From NCBI GenBank assembly GCA_946491665.1, contig CAMLYL010000027.1:1-33595 (forward strand): DNA of 33,595 nucleotides, read 5' to 3'. Origin of the DNA: an uncultured Lachnospiraceae bacterium (lineage in GTDB: Bacteria > Bacillota > Clostridia > Lachnospirales > Lachnospiraceae). Positions 15,309-23,322 of this stretch are shown here, piece by piece. The translations under genes were made by a program, and so were the position numbers. The notes beneath the pieces were generated by a model. That model saw only the letters and a program-made list of their open reading frames with translations, did no database searches and was not told where the DNA came from. Positions within the stretch are counted from its first letter, which is position 1. Each line of letters starts with the position of its first letter.

Positions 15309-16211
15309 ATGAAAATATATTCCAAACTTGACTCAGTTCCCCGCAAAGCCGCATCCGGCGGCATCACTCCCGGCTGCATGGTGCTGGAGGGAGGATCTTT
15401 TCGGGGACTTTACACCGGCGGCGTTCTGGACTGTCTGATGGAACATGAAATCAACCTGGCATGCACCATCGGCGTATCCGCCGGCGCCTTAAACGGCTTC
15501 AATTACAGCGCCGGACAGATCGGCCGCTCCAGCCGTTTCAATCTGTCTCATCGCCATGACAGAAACTACCTGGGTATTCCGGCGCTGTTCCGGAATCACG
15601 GACTGTTCGGCTTTGATATTATGTTCGATGATACAAGAAACGGCGATCCCCTGGATCATGAACGCTTCAATGATCCCAATCGCCGTTTTATCGCCGTTGC
15701 TACCGACTGTAATACCGGTGAGCCGGTCTATTTTGAAAACAGAGTCTGCTCCGATATATTCCAATCCATCCGGGCCTCTGCCAGTATGCCTTTTTTTTCC
15801 GCCATGGTACTGATTGACGGGCAGCAGTATCTGGATGGGGGCTGCTCCGTCAGCATTCCGCTTGACTGGGCGCTGGAAGAAGGATATGAAAAAATCGTTG
15901 TGGTGCGCACACGGGACAGATCCTACCGCAAAACAGCGCCTTCAAATTTCTCACAGCGCATAAAAAATATTTTTTATCATAATTATCCTGAGTTTTTACA
16001 GACCTGGAACGAAGGAACCGAACGCTATAATGCGCTCTGTGACCGAATCGACGAACTGGAGTCCCAGGGCCGTATTTTTGTAATAGCTCCCTCCACCCCT
16101 GTCACGGTCACCCGCCTGGAAAGAGACATGGAAAAGCTGGGAGCGCTCTACTGGCAGGGATGGCAGGATACAGAAAATCAGCTGAAAGCCCTGAAAGAGT
16201 ATCTGCGCTGA
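15309..16211 (+). CDS. Patatin-like phospholipase (RssA/YjjU-like)
   Basis: 300 residues, cytoplasmic lipid acyl hydrolase. Oxyanion-hole motif EGGSFRG (about 27-33), nucleophile elbow GVSAG with Ser57, and catalytic Asp176 in LDGGCS; the Ser-Asp dyad is intact. The segment ASASMPFF before the Asp motif is also typical. Substrate unknown; phospholipid or lysophospholipid is likely. AAAGGAG lies about 10 bases before the ATG. Transcribed after the PlsY-like acyltransferase, so one enzyme adds and the other probably removes acyl chains; membrane lipid remodelling is an inference. Ends at a strong hairpin. Confidence 0.9.
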   Translation: MKIYSKLDSVPRKAASGGITPGCMVLEGGSFRGLYTGGVLDCLMEHEINLACTIGVSAGALNGFNYSAGQIGRSSRFNLSHRHDRNYLGIPALFRNHGLFGFDIMFDDTRNGDPLDHERFNDPNRRFIAVATDCNTGEPVYFENRVCSDIFQSIRASASMPFFSAMVLIDGQQYLDGGCSVSIPLDWALEEGYEKIVVVRTRDRSYRKTAPSNFSQRIKNIFYHNYPEFLQTWNEGTERYNALCDRIDELESQGRIFVIAPSTPVTVTRLERDMEKLGALYWQGWQDTENQLKALKEYLR

Positions 16212-16232
16212 TACAGCATTTTCCAGATCAGG

Positions 16233-16273
16233 AACCCCGGACTCCGAAACAGTGTTTCGGAAACCGGGGTTTT
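16233..16273. terminator. Long interrupted hairpin terminator
   Basis: AACCCCGG (16233-16240) pairs with CCGGGGTT (16264-16271), and inside it CCGAAAC (16244-16250) pairs with GTTTCGG (16254-16260), with 3-base bulges facing each other. TTTTC follows on the plus strand. It lies between the convergent patatin and HAAS genes. Confidence 0.8.
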
Positions 16274-16281
16274 CTGATTCT

Positions 16282-17139
16282 TTACAGATTCTGATTTTTC
16301 CTTTTTTCCCTCTTCTGCATCCGGTTGATCCGTTTCTCTTTTACTTTTACAGAAAAACGCTCCGTCTGCCTTAAAATCTTAAACCGCTTCTGGCTCATGC
16401 CTGCACGGATAAAGCTAAACAATCCGATCCCGGCCAGAATCATAAACGTATCTACAGCAATTCCCCGGACAATCAGTGGAATCGTCCAGTAAAAAATCCC
16501 CATCATAATCAGAGGAATCACACTTACGATCAGAAGAACCATTGCCAGCATAACTCTGAGAACAAAACTGGACTGCTGCTTTTTATATTCTTCCTGCACG
16601 TAAACGGCTGTACTGTAATCCATACGGAAAATTTCTTTTTCCATATAACGGAAATGTTTGCGGCTGTAGCTGGAAAAAATAATCAGACATAATCCCACCG
16701 CGACAAACAGCAGCAGAAACGGAACTCCCACACATCCGATTACCGCAGGAGATACAATCGGGCGTACTCCGCTGTTGAGCAGTCCCAGAATGATCAGCAG
16801 AAAGGGCGAAAGGGCTAAAAGAAATATCCCCAGTCCAAGCTGTCGGTCCGCCCGCTCATAAGTGTCCAGAAAAGTCTCTACATCCTTCCGGGAGAAGAAA
16901 TGTTCATTTTCCAGGTTCGTAGTCTCAAAATCCACCCCAAGATCAGCCGCCAGTTCATCAATATTGCCGAATTCCTCAATAACGGTGCCCACCGCCTCGT
17001 TCTCTGACTTTCCGTTTTCCTTCAGTTCATGGTAACGGTCTTCCGCCATACTCAGCAATTCATTCTTTGCCTTCTGCACCTCCGCCGTAGGAGGCAGAGC
17101 CATAAAAATGTGATCAAAATAATTAATGATTGTTTCCAT
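16282..17139 (-). CDS. HAAS-domain (permease prefix) membrane protein
   Basis: 285 residues. N-terminal soluble helical region at about 1-75 (LSMAEDRYHELKENGKS, then AVGTVIEEFGNIDELA) is the HAAS/DUF1700-type domain. Four transmembrane segments follow at about 101-121, 131-156, 192-214 and 218-244, with a basic C-terminal tail. HAAS proteins commonly sit beside PadR regulators and DUF4097 proteins and are thought to sense or transmit envelope signals; mechanism unknown. AGGAG is 7 bases before the ATG. It lies 33 bases after padR. The last gene of the PadR cassette. Confidence 0.82.
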   Translation of the reverse strand: METIINYFDHIFMALPPTAEVQKAKNELLSMAEDRYHELKENGKSENEAVGTVIEEFGNIDELAADLGVDFETTNLENEHFFSRKDVETFLDTYERADRQLGLGIFLLALSPFLLIILGLLNSGVRPIVSPAVIGCVGVPFLLLFVAVGLCLIIFSSYSRKHFRYMEKEIFRMDYSTAVYVQEEYKKQQSSFVLRVMLAMVLLIVSVIPLIMMGIFYWTIPLIVRGIAVDTFMILAGIGLFSFIRAGMSQKRFKILRQTERFSVKVKEKRINRMQKREKRKNQNL

Positions 17140-17172
17140 AAAACGTCTCCTCTCCTTTCAGGCCGCCTTTGC

Positions 17173-17541
17173 TCACTCCGTCACCGGCGGCAAAGCGAGA
17201 ATTTCTGTTTCCTCCGCCCTGATAAACTTCTCCACAACCTCCCGGGTCAGGTCCCACTCCCGGCATTTTTCTCTGTAATAAGTTCTCCCGGAATCTGTAA
17301 TCCGGTAATATGTCCTTTTCCTGCCATTAGTTTCCGTTCCCGGAAAGGACTCAATATATCCGCCCTTCTCCAGCCGGGTAAAGGAAGAATACAGCGTAGT
17401 CTCCTTAATAATATACTTATTCTCCGAAATCTCCCGGATCTGCTTCGCTATTTCATAACCGTAGGATTCTCTGTCCCAGAGCAGACACAATATAATAATA
17501 TCATTATATCCGCGGATCGCATCACTGCTGATTCCAGACAT
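17173..17541 (-). CDS. PadR family transcriptional regulator
   Basis: 122 residues from 17541. Winged-helix PadR domain: DIIILCLLWDRESYGYEIAKQ is the family's first helices, ETTLYSSFTRLEKGGYIES is the recognition helix and start of the wing, and RTYYRITDSGRTYY ends the wing. A short helical tail follows. Start choice: GGTGG lies 5-7 bases before the ATG at 17541, and that ATG follows the stop of a 52-residue ORF by one base. Probably represses its own operon through the repeats at 18717-18799. Confidence 0.9.
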   Translation of the reverse strand: MSGISSDAIRGYNDIIILCLLWDRESYGYEIAKQIREISENKYIIKETTLYSSFTRLEKGGYIESFPGTETNGRKRTYYRITDSGRTYYREKCREWDLTREVVEKFIRAEETEILALPPVTE

Positions 17542-17542
17542 A

Positions 17543-17701
17543 TCATCCCACCTTCCTTTCCTCAAATTCTCCGTAAACCGGCGCATACATTATTATTTCA
17601 TCTGAAACTGCGGAAGTCTCCATTTCCAGTGTTTCATTCTGATTCATTTCCCTGTATTTTCTCGCAAAGTGTGTCAGAATAATCCCAAGCAAAATACACA
17701 T
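17543..17701 (-). CDS. 52-residue small protein upstream of padR
   Basis: Starts at ATG 17701 with AGGAGG at a 7-base spacing, one of the best sites in the window. The stop is TGA at 17545-17543, one base before the padR ATG, so the two are almost certainly translated together. The product begins with a hydrophobic segment (MCILLGIILTHFARKY), then a polar, acidic tail ending in YGEFEERKVG. It could be a tiny membrane-associated partner of PadR or HAAS. I do not recognise it. It occupies the space between the DUF4097 gene and padR. Confidence 0.65.
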   Translation of the reverse strand: MCILLGIILTHFARKYREMNQNETLEMETSAVSDEIIMYAPVYGEFEERKVG

Positions 17702-17733
17702 CAGCCTTCCTCCTTTCTCCGCTGTCCATGGTC

Positions 17734-18675
17734 CTATTCCTGAAGTTCCCCCAGAAATGTCACTGTCAGATCTCCGTTATTCAAATCCGCTGTTATCTGT
17801 TTTCCTGCGTCATTGGAAAATTTGAACTCCGTGTGAAAGGTTCCGACTGTATTCTCTCCGATCATAACTTTTCCGTTATGATTCGTAATGTCGTAGTCAA
17901 ATAAAGCCTGCTCACCCGCAAGTTCCAGCGAAACATTACCGTTTTTATTAGATAATGTAATAGAATCTGTCTGAACCTTCTGCAAATTAATATCACCATT
18001 TGCGCTCGCGGCATCAATCTGAGTATAATCCGCACCGGAAGCTTCAGCCTTTCCGTTCTGGTTACTGATATGCAGAGAATCCCCGGAACCATTCAAAATC
18101 TCCAGGTCTCCGTTCTGCAGTTCTGCTCTCAGACTGGCAGCCACATTCTTCAGCTGTATGTTCCCATTGGCGTTTTCAATCTGGAAATCCTCCCCTTCAC
18201 AGTCGGACAAAAATACATCCGCGCTGCTCTGCTTTACAGAAAGGCTGTGAAGCTTCTGTCCGGAAATACTGATATCCGCAACATCGGATGACACTGCAAG
18301 ATCTTCGATCACATCATGAGGCAAAGTAATCACAATAGAATTCTGAGCAGAACGGAAATGGATAATCCTTCGCCAGAAAGGCTTCCTGTCCATCTCTGTC
18401 AGATACAGCGTATCATCCTCCACTGTCTGTTCAATCTCATATCCATCCTCCAGACGAACCTCCATGGAAGCCGTCGATCCTGACTGAACTGTAACATCCG
18501 CCAGCTCCGCCTGGATATCCAGCCTGGAATAATCTCCGGAAATATCATATACTTCATGCTCTGCGCCAACACTCAACCCCTCTGTCATTTCCATACCTCC
18601 GTTACATCCCGCCAGTAAAAGCATCCCTGATGCCGCAGCCGATATCAGGCACCGTCTGACCATTCTGCTTCTCAT
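17734..18675 (-). CDS. DUF4097 beta-repeat lipoprotein
   Basis: 313 residues from 18675. Lipoprotein signal peptide with lipobox LLAGC (Cys24), then a region of short beta-strand repeats of the DUF4097 (adhesin-like beta solenoid) type with recurrent NGN/NGD/NGK turns from about 150 onwards. Likely anchored to the outer face of the membrane. Function unknown; such proteins are usual companions of PadR and HAAS genes. GGAGG is about 7 bases before this ATG; a frame from 18705 is less likely. It is the first gene of the minus-strand cassette, behind the operator-rich promoter. Confidence 0.85.
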   Translation of the reverse strand: MRSRMVRRCLISAAASGMLLLAGCNGGMEMTEGLSVGAEHEVYDISGDYSRLDIQAELADVTVQSGSTASMEVRLEDGYEIEQTVEDDTLYLTEMDRKPFWRRIIHFRSAQNSIVITLPHDVIEDLAVSSDVADISISGQKLHSLSVKQSSADVFLSDCEGEDFQIENANGNIQLKNVAASLRAELQNGDLEILNGSGDSLHISNQNGKAEASGADYTQIDAASANGDINLQKVQTDSITLSNKNGNVSLELAGEQALFDYDITNHNGKVMIGENTVGTFHTEFKFSNDAGKQITADLNNGDLTVTFLGELQE

Positions 18676-18716
18676 AAAAACTCCTCCCTCCCGGTTATAC
18701 TTCATCTATAGTTCCT

Positions 18717-18804
18717 ACGTCTGTCGTTCCTTTGTCAGACGTTGCAACGTCTGTCGTAGTAATTTTGTTAAAATCAATATAACATGATTACTACGACAGG
18801 TCAA
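18717..18804 (-). promoter_or_regulatory. Promoter and operator array of the PadR cassette
   Basis: Minus-strand promoter TTGACC (18804-18799) and TATATT (18781-18776) with a 17-base spacer. The spacer contains ATTACTACGACAG (18787-18799, plus-strand reading). Its exact complement CTGTCGTAGTAAT lies at 18751-18763. Further on, CAGACGTTGCAACGTCTG (18736-18753) is an 18-bp perfect palindrome, and ACGTCTGTCGT is repeated at 18717-18727 and 18747-18757. Sites flank the transcription start, so looping or steric repression by the cassette's own PadR is the simplest reading. Confidence 0.7.
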
Positions 18805-18850
18805 GTACTTTTTCACTTCATCCGGAAAGAATTTTATGCAATAAAAGAGA

Positions 18851-18878
18851 CGCATAAACATATCTCTACATTTATGCG
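18851..18878 (-). terminator. Terminator of the aldo/keto reductase operon
   Basis: CGCATAAA (18851-18858) and TTTATGCG (18871-18878) form an 8-bp stem with a 12-base loop. On the minus strand it is followed by TCTCTTTTATTG. It lies about 35 bases after the reductase stop. Confidence 0.75.
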
Positions 18879-18914
18879 CCATTTTCACTTTTAAAACAAA
18901 ATATCTCAGCTTAA

Positions 18915-20033
18915 TTATCCGAGAGCCTCTGCCGCCTTCTCCAGTTCTTCCCGGATCGGAATATGCTGAGGACATGCCTCCTCGCATTTTCCGCACTTAA
19001 TGCACTCGGCCGCCCCTTTCAGACCGTGGCCGCCCACCAGCCATTCCTCCTGGTGCTTTGCTCTCCCCTTATCTCCGTAAAGGGTCAGTGAATTCATAGC
19101 AGTAAAGGTTCCGGAGATACCGATCTGATTCGGGCAGACTTTCGCACAATAGTTACATGTCGTACAGGGAATCAGCGGAATCCTGTCCAGTTCCTCCTGC
19201 GCCTTTTTAATTACCTCCTGCTGCGCCGCTGTCAGGCCGCGGAAAGTCTTCATATAGGAAAGATTATCCTCCATCTGCTCCACACTGCTCATACCGGAGA
19301 GAACCGTAATCACACCCTCCAGATTTGCCGCAAAACGGATGCCCCAGGAAGCTACCGAATGCTCCGGCTCCGCTTCTTTGAAAATCCTCTGTACGGACTC
19401 CGGCGGGGTCGCAAGCATGCCGCCCTTCACCGGCTCCATAACAATCACCGGCTTATTATGTTTTCTCGCCACTTCATAACACGCGCGGGACTGGATAGCC
19501 GTGCTGTTCCAGTCGGCATAATTAATCTGAAGCTGCACAAACTCCATCTCAGGATGCGCAGTCAGAATTGCATCCAGCTCTTCCGGCGTAGAATGGAACG
19601 AAAATCCCATATGACGGATCTTTCCCTCCTTCTTCATCTGTGCAATCCAGCTCCACATATCAAATTCATCAAAATACCTGGAGCGCCCCTCCCCCAGATT
19701 ATGAAGCAGATAAAAATCAAAGTATCCAGCTCCCGTCTGTTTCAGTGATGTATCAAACTGCGCAATCGCCTCTTCTCTTGTTTTGCAGTTAATCCATGCT
19801 GCGTTCTTCGTAGCCAGCTGGTAGGCCTCTCTGGGATAACGTTCCACCAGAGCTTCGCGGATCGCATCCTCACTTCCCGCATAGGCCCACGCCGTATCAA
19901 AATAGGTAAAACCGGCCTCTAAAAACATGTCTACCATTTTTTTCGTCTGCTCCACATCAATCCTGTTGCCATTCATCGGAAGACGCATCAGACCAAACCC
20001 GAGTTTCTTAATATCCTCACCTAAATATTTCAT
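18915..20033 (-). CDS. Aldo/keto reductase with C-terminal 2x[4Fe-4S] domain
   Basis: 372 residues from 20033. N-terminal TIM-barrel aldo/keto reductase with tetrad Asp46, Tyr51, Lys76 and His111 (GFTYFDTAWAY, LATKN, YLLHN). The C-terminal ferredoxin-like part carries CTTCNYCAKVCP (Cys290, 293, 296, 300) and CIKCGKCEEACP (Cys344, 347, 350, 354), enough for two clusters. This is the AKR-ferredoxin type common in anaerobes; substrate unknown, and it may take electrons from the flavodoxin encoded upstream. AAAGGGG lies 6 bases before the ATG at 20033, 11 bases after the flavodoxin stop. A longer frame from 20072 would overlap flavodoxin. Confidence 0.92.
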   Translation of the reverse strand: MKYLGEDIKKLGFGLMRLPMNGNRIDVEQTKKMVDMFLEAGFTYFDTAWAYAGSEDAIREALVERYPREAYQLATKNAAWINCKTREEAIAQFDTSLKQTGAGYFDFYLLHNLGEGRSRYFDEFDMWSWIAQMKKEGKIRHMGFSFHSTPEELDAILTAHPEMEFVQLQINYADWNSTAIQSRACYEVARKHNKPVIVMEPVKGGMLATPPESVQRIFKEAEPEHSVASWGIRFAANLEGVITVLSGMSSVEQMEDNLSYMKTFRGLTAAQQEVIKKAQEELDRIPLIPCTTCNYCAKVCPNQIGISGTFTAMNSLTLYGDKGRAKHQEEWLVGGHGLKGAAECIKCGKCEEACPQHIPIREELEKAAEALG

Positions 20034-20044
20034 ATCGATCCCCT

Positions 20045-20527
20045 TTATCCTTCCATCATATTCTCTGCCCACTGCTTCAGCTCATCCTCGCCGGCATTTG
20101 CAGGAAATCGCTTTCCTTCCTTCAGAACCGCTCCGGGACAGGAGGGCGCCAGTTCCCGGCAGGTATTCCCCATACCGCTGCTTCCGGATGTAGCAAAAGG
20201 AATTACTTTCTTTCCGGTCAGATCATACTGCTCCAGAAATGTATTGATAATCGTGGGAGCCACGTACCACCAGATCGGGAAGCCCACAAAAATACAGTCA
20301 TACTGCTCCATATTTTCTGCCCTGCCCGCAATTTCGGGACGGTAGGATTTGTCATTCATCTCCACACTGCTGCGGCTTCTGGAATTTGTCCAGTCCAGAT
20401 CAGCCGTGGAATAGGGAACTGCCGGGCAGATTTTATAAAGATCTGCTCCAATACCGCCCGCAAGTTTCCTGGCCAGCCTTTCTGTTACGCCGCCTGCGGA
20501 AAAATAAGCTACCAAAACTTTACTCAT
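20045..20527 (-). CDS. Flavodoxin
   Basis: 160 residues from the third ATG. FMN-binding fold: VLVAYFSAGGVTERLA is the phosphate loop, VGFPIWWYVAPTIINTFLE is the loop with aromatic FMN-stacking residues, and ATSGSSGMGNT ends the fold. Belongs to the flavodoxin_4-like group often called flavodoxin in anaerobes; redox partner unknown. Three consecutive ATGs (20533, 20530, 20527) follow AGGAGG; only the last has normal 8-base spacing. It sits 37 bases after the TetR gene and just ahead of the aldo/keto reductase. Confidence 0.88.
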   Translation of the reverse strand: MSKVLVAYFSAGGVTERLARKLAGGIGADLYKICPAVPYSTADLDWTNSRSRSSVEMNDKSYRPEIAGRAENMEQYDCIFVGFPIWWYVAPTIINTFLEQYDLTGKKVIPFATSGSSGMGNTCRELAPSCPGAVLKEGKRFPANAGEDELKQWAENMMEG

Positions 20528-20564
20528 CATCATATCCTCCTGCTTTCTTTATTTTTATCAGCTA

Positions 20565-21224
20565 TCAATTGTCGTTTTTCCCCGGAACTTTTCCGGGCGA
20601 ATTATTTTCCAGAAGACAATGCACGATCATACGAACATTCTCCTCCACGGTCAGAGGCGTATACTCTATCCCCGCCAGACTCATAGCCGCTCTCTGCTTC
20701 TCCGTGGCTGTCGTATAAGGATAAATTCCATACACAAAAGGAAAAAACGCGTATTGAAACTGCCGGCAGATCTCCGGATCCAATGCGGGTCTTATTTTGC
20801 GCAGACATCCCTCTACCAGCTTCAGGGTACGTTTATATACGCCCTTGAACTCTGCCAGTCTCTCCAGCCGGGAATTCTCCTCAATTTCAAAGAGATTCAT
20901 GGAAAGAATCTTCAGCATCTGGATCCTTCCCGCAAGAGTTCCTGCCAGCAAATCCGCAAACCCGCTCACAGTCATAGTGTCATTCTCATCTATGGCCTGC
21001 GACAGTTCCTGATTCCAGCATCCGTATTCCCTCTGAAGCAAAGCCAGAAAAATCTCCTCTTTTGTCTGAAAATAGTTATAGACTGATGTGCGGGTAAAAG
21101 ATATTACACTACCGATTTCTTTAATGGTAATCTCGTTAAAACTCATTGTTTTGTACAGTTCTGCACAGGCATCAATAATTTCTTTTCTCCTGGCCTCTGT
21201 AAGTTCCTTCGATCCTCTCGGCAT
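20565..21224 (-). CDS. TetR/AcrR family transcriptional repressor
   Basis: 219 residues from 21224. N-terminal HTH at about 10-55: RRKEIIDACAELYKTMSFNE, then ITIKEIGSVISFTRTSVYNYF, the family signature. The rest is a helical ligand domain of unknown ligand. AGGAG is 7 bases before this ATG; an ATG-like frame from 21245 lacks a site. First gene of the TetR-flavodoxin-reductase operon. Its promoter has three TGAC/GTCA operators, so it probably autoregulates. Confidence 0.9.
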   Translation of the reverse strand: MPRGSKELTEARRKEIIDACAELYKTMSFNEITIKEIGSVISFTRTSVYNYFQTKEEIFLALLQREYGCWNQELSQAIDENDTMTVSGFADLLAGTLAGRIQMLKILSMNLFEIEENSRLERLAEFKGVYKRTLKLVEGCLRKIRPALDPEICRQFQYAFFPFVYGIYPYTTATEKQRAAMSLAGIEYTPLTVEENVRMIVHCLLENNSPGKVPGKNDN

Positions 21225-21256
21225 ATCTGTTCTCCTGTATCTCACAGCCTCTGTTT

Positions 21257-21328
21257 TGACACTGTGTCACTTTATTTAGTATAAAACAAAGCTGACACTC
21301 CGTCAACCTCTTTTTTGACATTGTGTCA
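21257..21328 (-). promoter_or_regulatory. TetR operon promoter with three operators
   Basis: Minus-strand TTGACG (21306-21301) and TATACT (21283-21278) with a 17-base spacer. Palindromes: TGACACTGTGTCA (21257-21269), TGACATTGTGTCA (21316-21328), and the imperfect TGACACTCCGTCA (21293-21305), the last overlapping the -35. The first lies just past the likely start site. A classic self-repression layout. The remaining 21329-21386 gap holds no clear terminator for nadE. Confidence 0.75.
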
Positions 21329-21386
21329 GCTCTTCCGTCACTGTATTCCGCAGTACCTTATCCTCTGCCCCAGCCATCTGACATTA

Positions 21387-23300
21387 TTATGCCAGCTCCT
21401 GCAGCTCATCCAGCCAGATACGGGCACAGGCATCCGACGGCATCCGCAGATCTCCCCGGGGAGAAACTGCCACCGTACCGACCTTCGGACCGTCCGGCAG
21501 GCAGGAACGCTTGAACTGCTGACTGAAAAATCTCCGGAAAAAGGTTTTCAGCCATTTTTTTATGGTCTCGTTGTCATAAATTCCCCAAAACGCATACTGC
21601 GCCAGCCGGTAGATCTTCTTCGGCGGGCATCCGAACCGCAGCACATAATACAGAAAGAAATCATGAAGCTCATAGGGTCCCACAATATCCTCTGTTTTCT
21701 GAGAAATCTTTCCGTTCTCCGGCGGAAGCAGTTCCGGACTCACCGGAGTGTCCAGTACATCAGACAGAACTCTTTCCAGTTCCGGATCCCCACAGGTCTG
21801 CGCATACCAGCTCACCAGATGGCGCACCAGCGTCTTGGGAACGGACGCGTTTACTCCGTACATGGACATATGGTCTCCGTTATAGGTGGCCCATCCCAGA
21901 GCCAGCTCGGACATATCTCCCGTTCCAATTACCATGCCGCCCAGGCGGTTGGCAATATCCATTAAAATCTGCGTACGCTCTCTGGCCTGTCCGTTTTCAT
22001 AAGTCACATCATGCACTGCTTCATCCTGACCAATATCCCGGAAATGAATCCGTACCGCATCCACAATGCTGACCTCCCGGAAATCGGCTCCCAGGGATCG
22101 GATCAGACTCACCGCGTTTTCATAGGTACGGTCTGTAGTTCCGAAGCCCGGCATCGTAACCGCCACAATACCCTTATGATCTCTTCCCAGCAGATCAAAA
22201 GCCTTTGCCGTAACCAGCAGAGCCAGCGTAGAATCCAGTCCTCCGGAGATTCCCACCACAGCCGCCTGACTGCCTGTATGCTCCAGACGCTTTTTCAGTC
22301 CCATAGCCTGGATCATAAAAATCTCTCCGCACCGCTTGTCCCGGTCTTCCTTTTTTCCGGGAACAAAAGGCGCCGGATCCACAAACCGGGTGAGCTCTGT
22401 TTCCTCTGTTTCCAGATCGAACTCTATCGTCCGGTAAAACTTCTCCGTTCTTCCGTAGGTAGACATCCTTCTGCGCTCCTCGCAGAGACGCTGTATATCA
22501 ATCTCCGTATAAATGCTCTCATTGACAAAGCGGGCGGATTCCGCCAGAATCGTCCCATTCTCCGCAATCAGATTATGACCGGAATACACTACATCCTGCG
22601 TAGATTCTCCATCCCCGGCGCTGCAGTAAATATACCCGCAGATCAGCCGTGCAGACTGTCCGCTGACCAGATTCCTCCGGTAAATATCTTTTCCTGTGGT
22701 CTCATCACTGGCAGATAGATTCACCATAAGCGTCGCGCCCGCCATGGCATGTTCGATACTGGGCGGGTTCGGAGCCCAGAGATCCTCACAGATCTCCGCA
22801 CCGATCTTCAGACCCGGCATCTGACGGCAGGAAAACAGTAGACGGGTTCCCATGGGAACCACATGCTTCTCATCCAGACGTACCTCCACCGGATCCTCCA
22901 TTCCCTTTGCGAAATGACGCTGCTCATAAAACTCATTATAGGTGGGAATGTGAGTCTTGGGCACCAGTCCCAGCACTTCCCCGCGGCACAGAACAGCCGC
23001 CGCATTGTAGAGCTTGGACTGATATTCCACCGGGAGTCCCACAAACACTGCCGCGTCCAGTTCCGCTGTCTTTTCGGCAATCTCCAGCAGTGCAGTTCCG
23101 GCCTCTTTCAGAAGCAGTTCCTGATAAAACAGATCGCCGCAGGTATATCCTGTGATGCAGAGCTCCGGAAAGACCATCACCTTCGCTCCCTCCCCGGCCG
23201 CCTGAAACATCAGCTCACAGATTTTCTCTTTATTATACTTGGGATCCGCCACTCTGATCTTCGGTGTCAGAGCTGCGGCTTTCACAAATCCATCTTTCAT
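21387..23300 (-). CDS. nadE: Glutamine-dependent NAD+ synthetase
   Basis: 637 residues. Makes NAD+ from nicotinate adenine dinucleotide, ATP and glutamine in the cytoplasm. N-terminal nitrilase-fold amidase with triad Glu46 (PELCITGYT), Lys115 (VPKTHIPTYNEFYE) and Cys171 (GAEICEDLWAP). C-terminal synthetase with the ATP-binding loop SGGLDS (about 352-357) and GTGDMSELALGWATYNGDH. Length fits the bifunctional type. AGAGGAAG precedes the ATG. It is the last gene of an operon after hslO, with a 22-base gap. Confidence 0.96.
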   Translation of the reverse strand: MKDGFVKAAALTPKIRVADPKYNKEKICELMFQAAGEGAKVMVFPELCITGYTCGDLFYQELLLKEAGTALLEIAEKTAELDAAVFVGLPVEYQSKLYNAAAVLCRGEVLGLVPKTHIPTYNEFYEQRHFAKGMEDPVEVRLDEKHVVPMGTRLLFSCRQMPGLKIGAEICEDLWAPNPPSIEHAMAGATLMVNLSASDETTGKDIYRRNLVSGQSARLICGYIYCSAGDGESTQDVVYSGHNLIAENGTILAESARFVNESIYTEIDIQRLCEERRRMSTYGRTEKFYRTIEFDLETEETELTRFVDPAPFVPGKKEDRDKRCGEIFMIQAMGLKKRLEHTGSQAAVVGISGGLDSTLALLVTAKAFDLLGRDHKGIVAVTMPGFGTTDRTYENAVSLIRSLGADFREVSIVDAVRIHFRDIGQDEAVHDVTYENGQARERTQILMDIANRLGGMVIGTGDMSELALGWATYNGDHMSMYGVNASVPKTLVRHLVSWYAQTCGDPELERVLSDVLDTPVSPELLPPENGKISQKTEDIVGPYELHDFFLYYVLRFGCPPKKIYRLAQYAFWGIYDNETIKKWLKTFFRRFFSQQFKRSCLPDGPKVGTVAVSPRGDLRMPSDACARIWLDELQELA

Positions 23301-23322
23301 TTTTTCTTCCTCTCACATGGGA

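Noticed and set aside
22011..22718. Plus-strand frame opposite nadE
   Set aside because: Shadow of a full-length nadE.
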